From assembly GCA_023434205.1 (NCBI GenBank), contig JAEYTB010000154.1, forward strand, positions 1 through 35,574: a DNA stretch of 35,574 bases, given 5' to 3'. Made by a program: the position numbers and the translations under genes. Origin of the DNA: Planctomycetota bacterium (GTDB taxonomy: Bacteria > Planctomycetota > Phycisphaerae > Phycisphaerales > UBA1924). Below are positions 32,433 to 35,574 of this stretch, one piece after another (the stretch's first letter is position 1; each line of letters begins with the position of its first letter). Under the pieces are notes generated by a model. The model was not told the DNA's origin and searched no databases. It worked only from the letters and a program-made list of their open reading frames with translations.

Positions 32433-32524
32433 CCGCAAGGACGCCGAAACACAGAGAAGATTCAAGGCCCGGATCGTTGATCCGGGCCTTTTTTCTGTCC
32501 TGCGGGTGTCTCAGTGACTCTGTG
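32433..32524. repeat. Dispersed-repeat-like sequence flanking the terminator
   Basis: CCGCAAGGAC (32433-32442) and CACAGAG (32450-32456) recur inverted as GTCCTGCGG (32497-32505, one base shorter) and CTCTGTG (32518-32524). The order is A, B, A', B', so it is not a simple stem. Words like these (CACAGAG, GACGC, CTCTGTG) resemble scattered intergenic repeats that I recall from many environmental bacterial genomes; copy number here is unknown. Confidence 0.4.
32464..32494 (+). terminator. Intrinsic terminator after the PilT-like gene
   Basis: AAGGCCCGGATC (32464-32475) pairs perfectly with GATCCGGGCCTT (32479-32490) across a three-base loop, and the T-run continues to 32494. It is a textbook Rho-independent terminator ending the GspE-like/CvpA-like/PilT-like locus. 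Confidence 0.92.
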
Positions 32525-32537
32525 GTTAGGATTCGGC

Positions 32538-32834
32538 ATGAGCGCTCGCGAGCAGGTGCTCGGGACATTGCGGGAGCTGCTGCCGGGCCTCCGGGAGGAG
32601 CTGGGCGTGCGCGAGCTGTACCTCTTCGGCTCGGTCGCCCGCGGCGAGGACACCCCTCACAGCGACATCAACGTGCTGGTCGAGGTCGGCCCCGAGGCGA
32701 CGCTCTTCACGCTGGCCCGCATCAAGCACCGGCTGCAGGCCGCCCTGCTGCGCCCCGTGGACCTGGGCACGTGCGAGGGGCTCAGCCGCGCGGCGCGGGA
32801 GCGGGTGCTGAAGGAGCGTGTGCGTGTGGCCTAA
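32538..32834 (+). CDS. MNT-type minimal nucleotidyltransferase (antitoxin), altered active site
   Basis: The product is 98 residues from the ATG at 32538. The pattern LYLFGSVARGEDTPHSDIN (28-45) is that of the MNT/MntA fold. MNT antitoxins AMPylate or otherwise inactivate their HEPN partner. The GS pair (G31, S32) and first Asp (D43) are present, but the second metal-binding Asp of the DxD motif is Asn (N45), so catalysis may be impaired. The C-terminus is short and Arg-rich. It overlaps the HEPN gene by 11 bases, which is usual for this toxin-antitoxin pair. Transfer is likely because such pairs are mobile, though base composition is not different from that of neighbours. Confidence 0.85.
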   Translation: MSAREQVLGTLRELLPGLREELGVRELYLFGSVARGEDTPHSDINVLVEVGPEATLFTLARIKHRLQAALLRPVDLGTCEGLSRAARERVLKERVRVA

Positions 32835-33228
32835 ACGCGGCAGGCGCGGGCGGAGCGGCGGGCGCGGGCAGCGCGAGCGCGAGCAGCAGCGGCGGCACTG
32901 GGCCGACCGGGTTCGGGACATCGTCCTGGCCTGCCAGGAGTGCATCGCGTTCACCGCGGGGATGACGCTCGCGGAGTACGCCGCGGACCTCAAGACCCAG
33001 AAGGCGGTGCTGATGAACCTGGTGATCATCGGCGAGGCGGCCAAGTTCACGCCCGGCCGGGTCGTGCGGCAGCACCCCAGCATCGGCTGGGAGGACCTCC
33101 GCGAGCTGCGGAACTTCGTGGTGCACGTGTACTTCCGGGTCGAGCCGCGCCTGGTGTGGGAGACGGTGCATCGGGAGCTGCCGGCGGTGGCGAGGCGGCT
33201 GGAGAAGGTGCTCGCGGAGCGGGAGTGA
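32824..33228 (+). CDS. HEPN-domain RNase toxin (HepT/DUF86 type)
   Basis: The product is 134 residues. I chose GTG at 32824 because AAGGAG lies about seven bases upstream; GTG at 32818 would place that site too close. The HEPN core starts near residue 25 (HWADRVRDIVLACQECIAF), with LVIIGEAAKF in the middle. The RNase motif R-x4-H is intact (R96 NFVV H101, then Y103), followed by VEPRLVWETV. It should cut or modify RNA when not controlled by its MNT partner. The first 24 residues are unusual: nine Arg and one Lys, with Gly and Gln, giving a strongly basic extension not typical of HepT. The next gene fragment begins 14 bases downstream. Confidence 0.88.
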   Translation: MWPKRGRRGRSGGRGQREREQQRRHWADRVRDIVLACQECIAFTAGMTLAEYAADLKTQKAVLMNLVIIGEAAKFTPGRVVRQHPSIGWEDLRELRNFVVHVYFRVEPRLVWETVHRELPAVARRLEKVLAERE

Positions 33229-33242
33229 ACGTATATCGGGGT

Positions 33243-33410
33243 ATGAGCCGGCGGGATGAGGTCATGGCGAAACTCAGGGGCGAACTCCCGCTGCTGCGGG
33301 AGAAGTTCGGAGTCTTATCGCTCATGATTTTCGGGTCGATGGCGCGGGGAGAGGACGATTCAGGAAGTGATGTGGACCTCCTCGTTGAGTTCGGGGAAGG
33401 CGCGAGGGCT
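33243..33410 (+). pseudogene. Truncated second MNT nucleotidyltransferase gene
   Basis: From the ATG at 33243 the frame reads an MNT domain, SLMIFGSMARGEDDSGSDVD, with GS and both Asp residues of DxD intact, and LLVEFGEG after it. Past about 33410 the sequence loses all likeness to the family and the frame runs on through unrelated sequence into pfkA. The remnant is 56 codons against about 100 for the family, so it is a 3'-truncated gene. It follows the HEPN gene closely and may be left from a second toxin-antitoxin pair. If translated, the product would still contain the catalytic motif. Confidence 0.7.
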
Positions 33411-33471
33411 CACCGCCACCCGTCCAGTTCTACCGCCGAGCAGCCCAACTCCCGTTCAAAACCGAACCGAC

Positions 33472-33502
33472 TTGAGACGCGGCACCAAACGCCCGATATC
33501 TT
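33472..33502 (+). promoter_or_regulatory. Candidate promoter giving leaderless or very short-leader pfkA mRNA
   Basis: TTGAGA (33472-33477) is followed by GATATC (33495-33500) at 17 bases or by TATCTT (33497-33502) at 19. TATCTT ends six bases before the pfkA ATG, the same spacing as in front of dprA. No ribosome binding site is visible. Confidence 0.42.
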
Positions 33503-33508
33503 CTGTCT

Positions 33509-34630
33509 ATGTCACTCTCCACCACGTGCCCCAATGTTCGGCGGATCGGCGTGCTCACCGGCGGGGGCGACTGCCCCGGTCTTAACGCGGTCATCCGGGC
33601 GGTGGCCCGGGACGCCCTCAACTGCGGCCTGGAGGTCGTGGGGATCGAGGACGGGTTCCTGGGGCTGATCGAGAACCGCGTTCGCCCGCTCACCGACACC
33701 GACCTGTCGGGCATCCTCAACATGGGCGGGACGATCCTGGGGAGCAACAACAAAAGCAACCCCGAGCGGCACGCCGTGGGGACCAACCCGGACGGCTCGC
33801 CGCGGTACGAGAACGTGATGGACCGGTGCCTGGCGACCCTGACCGAGCATAAGGTGCAGGCGCTGGTGGTGATCGGCGGGGACGGGACCATGACCGGCGC
33901 GGCGAAGTTCGCCAAGCGCGGCGTGCCGGTGGTGGGCGTGCCCAAGACCATCGACAACGACATCGAGGGGACCGAGATCACCTTCGGCTTCGCCACGGCC
34001 GTGACGACCGCGACGTTGGCCCTTGACCAGGTCCGCACCACCGCCGACAGCCACCACCGCGCGATGGTGGTCGAAGTGATGGGCCGCAACGCGGGGTGGA
34101 TCGCCCTGCACGCGGGTGTGGCGTCGGGCTCGGACGTGATCCTGCTTCCGGAGATCCCCTTCTCGCTGGACGCGGTGTTCGAGCGGGTCAAGCAGCGTCG
34201 CTCGATGGGGAAGCGCTCAAGCCTGCTGTGTGTGTCGGAGGGGGCGCGGCTCGTGGACGGCCGGCAGATTGTCGCCCGCGTCGTGGAAACCAGCCCCGAC
34301 CCGATCCGGCTGGGGGGCATCGGCAAGTACCTGTCCGACCAGATCGAGGACGTGACGGGGGTCGAGAGCCGGTACGTGGTGCTGGGGCACACGCAGCGGG
34401 GCGGCACGCCCGTCGCCGCGGACCGGGTGCTGAGCACGCTGCTGGGCAGCCACGCGATGACGCTGCTGCGCGAGGGGAAAGCCGGGCGGATGGTGGCGGT
34501 GCAGAACGGGCAGTTGACGGACATCGACATGGAGGAGCCCGCGGGCAAGCAGCGGCTGGTGAAGCCGATGAACGACCCGCTGGTCGCGGCGGCCCGGTCG
34601 GTGGGCGCGAGCTTCGGCGACGGGCAGTGA
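33509..34630 (+). CDS. pfkA: 6-phosphofructokinase, phosphoryl donor uncertain
   Basis: The product is 373 residues. It makes fructose 1,6-bisphosphate from fructose 6-phosphate in glycolysis. GVLTGGGDCPGLNAVIRA (14-31), VIGGDGTMTGA (121-131), GVPKTIDNDIEGT (143-155), VMGRNAGWIAL, LGHTQRGGTP and DRVLSTLLG are clear. Position 104 of the E. coli enzyme corresponds to Gly126 (GGDGT), as in ATP enzymes, but the position equal to 124 is Lys146 (PKTIDND), as in PPi enzymes. This Gly/Lys pairing occurs in a group of mixed donor use, so ATP is likelier but not certain. The start ATG has no ribosome site and is close to a promoter, which fits a leaderless transcript. tRNA-Val follows 20 bases after the stop. 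Confidence 0.95.
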   Translation: MSLSTTCPNVRRIGVLTGGGDCPGLNAVIRAVARDALNCGLEVVGIEDGFLGLIENRVRPLTDTDLSGILNMGGTILGSNNKSNPERHAVGTNPDGSPRYENVMDRCLATLTEHKVQALVVIGGDGTMTGAAKFAKRGVPVVGVPKTIDNDIEGTEITFGFATAVTTATLALDQVRTTADSHHRAMVVEVMGRNAGWIALHAGVASGSDVILLPEIPFSLDAVFERVKQRRSMGKRSSLLCVSEGARLVDGRQIVARVVETSPDPIRLGGIGKYLSDQIEDVTGVESRYVVLGHTQRGGTPVAADRVLSTLLGSHAMTLLREGKAGRMVAVQNGQLTDIDMEEPAGKQRLVKPMNDPLVAAARSVGASFGDGQ

Positions 34631-34635
34631 GGGCC

Positions 34636-34641
34636 TAAACT
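34636..34641 (+). promoter_or_regulatory. Candidate -10 box for tRNA-Val
   Basis: TAAACT ends nine bases before the mature tRNA, so the 5' leader would be only one to three bases. A weak -35 TTCGGC (34613-34618) lies 17 bases upstream, inside the end of pfkA. Confidence 0.35.
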
Positions 34642-34650
34642 CAGCCAGCC

Positions 34651-34723
34651 GGGCGGGTAGCTCAACGGCTAGAGCATTCGCCTTACACGCGAAGGGTTCG
34701 GGGTTCGAATCCCCGCCTGCCCA
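34651..34723 (+). tRNA. tRNA-Val (anticodon UAC)
   Basis: Acceptor GGGCGGG pairs with CCTGCCC (one G-U) and is followed by discriminator A. The D arm contains GTAGCTCAACGGCTAGAGC. The anticodon stem TTCGC/GCGAA encloses CTTACAC with TAC at 34684-34686. The T arm has GGGGTTCGAATCCCC. CCA is not encoded. The total is 73 bases. It lies between pfkA and the HrpA-type helicase on the same strand. Confidence 0.96.
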
Positions 34724-34732
34724 CTTCAATCC

Positions 34733-35574
34733 GTGACCGACCCCCACACCGTGACCGCGCGCCCGACCACGCCCGACCTGCCGATCCTCGAGAGGCGCGC
34801 GGATATCGAGGCCGCCGTCCATCAGCATGAGGTCGTGGTGCTGTGCGGAGAGACCGGTTCTGGAAAGACTACCCAGCTCCCGCAAATCTGCCTGGAGATG
34901 GGGCTCGCCAAGTCCGGAGTCATTGGGCACACGCAGCCCCGCCGCCTCGCGGCACGCGCCGTCGCGGCCCGCATCGCCGAGGAACACGGCGAATCGCTGG
35001 GTTGCACGGTCGGCGTCAAGGTTCGCTTCAGCGACCAGACCAGCGCCCGCACCCGCATCAAAGTGATGACCGACGGCATGCTCCTCGCCGAGCTCGCTGG
35101 CGACCGCGACCTGAAGGCCTACTCGGTCATCATCATCGATGAGGCGCACGAGCGGTCCCTGAACATCGACTTCCTGTTGGGTTACCTCAAGACCCTCCTG
35201 CCGCGTCGTCAGGACCTCAAGGTGATCGTGACCTCGGCGACGATCGACCCGGGACGGTTCAGTGCGTTCTTCAGCGGGGCACCGGTGATTGAGGTCTCGG
35301 GACGGATGTACCCCGTGGAGGTTCGCTACCGGCCAACGGGCGTGGACGCGGACAGCCCCGACCGGCTCAACTTCGAGGCCATCGCAGACAGTGTCGAGGA
35401 CCTGTGCGCCAGCGCGGGGGGCGGGGATGTGCTGGTGTTCCTGCCCGGCGAGCGCGAGATCAGGCTGGCGGGCGACGCCGTCACACGCCGGGGAATCGAC
35501 GCCGCGGTGCTGCCGCTGTACTCGCGCCTGACGGACCAGCAGCAGGACCAGGTCTTCCACCCCGCGCGGGGCGG
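34733..35574 (+). CDS. hrpA: HrpA-type DEAH-box RNA helicase, 3' end outside window
   Basis: The frame is open to the window end (280 codons). The GTG at 34733 is nine bases after the tRNA and GTG at 34751 is an alternative; neither has a ribosome site. Motif I is GETGSGKTT (39-47), then GHTQPRRLAARAVAARIAEE, motif II DEAHERS (136-142) and motif III SAT (168-170). The order and wording fit HrpA (ATP-dependent 3'-to-5' RNA helicase) better than HrpB. The helicase C domain begins near the end (VLVFLPGEREIRLAG, LPLYSRL). Full HrpA proteins have 1100-1300 residues, so most of the gene lies outside. Its N-terminus is short and Pro/Thr/Arg-rich before the helicase core. Confidence 0.93.
   Translation, partial: MTDPHTVTARPTTPDLPILERRADIEAAVHQHEVVVLCGETGSGKTTQLPQICLEMGLAKSGVIGHTQPRRLAARAVAARIAEEHGESLGCTVGVKVRFSDQTSARTRIKVMTDGMLLAELAGDRDLKAYSVIIIDEAHERSLNIDFLLGYLKTLLPRRQDLKVIVTSATIDPGRFSAFFSGAPVIEVSGRMYPVEVRYRPTGVDADSPDRLNFEAIADSVEDLCASAGGGDVLVFLPGEREIRLAGDAVTRRGIDAAVLPLYSRLTDQQQDQVFHPARG

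Noticed and set aside
34700..34735. tRNA-Val 3' end as an integration (att) site
   Set aside because: No second copy of the tRNA 3' end and no integrase gene is seen in the window; pfkA and the helicase are ordinary core genes.

Overview
The window is a stretch of high-GC bacterial chromosome, very tightly packed. Gene content points to a peptidoglycan-making member of the Planctomycetota, most likely a Phycisphaerae-type lineage. The clues are a large operon of DUF58, BatA-like, VWA and DUF4175-like proteins with QW-repeat and NPCBM-like partners, a murE carrying the meso-diaminopimelate signature, a membrane-bound GspE-like protein, and many GTG or TTG starts. The taxonomic call is inference; there is no rRNA here. 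I see no insertion sequence, CRISPR array or prophage.

Layout. (1) 3-4334, plus strand: four genes joined by 1-base overlaps or 2-base gaps. They encode a metzincin-type zinc protease (5' end outside the window), an exported HEAT-like protein, a LysM/peptidoglycan-binding-like protein of a type I associate with contractile injection or type VI secretion loci, and a large amidohydrolase with a 220-residue insertion. (2) 4336-6178: a SpoIID/LytB-domain protein (minus) and a small divergent lipoprotein-like gene. (3) 6187-9838: dprA with a promoter placed for a leaderless mRNA, a 589-base gap full of dyads, then lexA and queA. (4) 9921-14247: murE-murF-mraY, a remnant of the dcw cell-wall cluster flanked by unrelated genes.

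(5) 27089 back to 14254, minus strand: seven genes with start/stop overlaps, apart from one 247-base gap that carries competing hairpins. They encode DUF58, BatA-like, VWA, a giant DUF4175-like coiled-coil membrane protein, a Gln-rich exported protein, a QW-repeat (prenyltransferase-like fold) protein and an NPCBM-like protein. This looks like a cell-envelope complex; the usual MoxR ATPase gene is not adjacent. (6) 27367-32422, plus strand: a membrane-anchored GspE/PilB-like protein with a broken Walker A motif, a CvpA-like membrane protein, and a PilT-like ATPase with an intact one. This trio is the best candidate for an undescribed system. A strong intrinsic terminator follows.

(7) 32538-33410: a MNT/HEPN toxin-antitoxin pair whose nucleotidyltransferase has Asp-to-Asn in its metal-binding motif, followed by a truncated second MNT gene whose motif is intact. 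(8) 33472-35574: pfkA with a promoter almost touching its ATG, tRNA-Val(UAC), and the 5' part of an HrpA-type DEAH helicase that begins nine bases after the tRNA.
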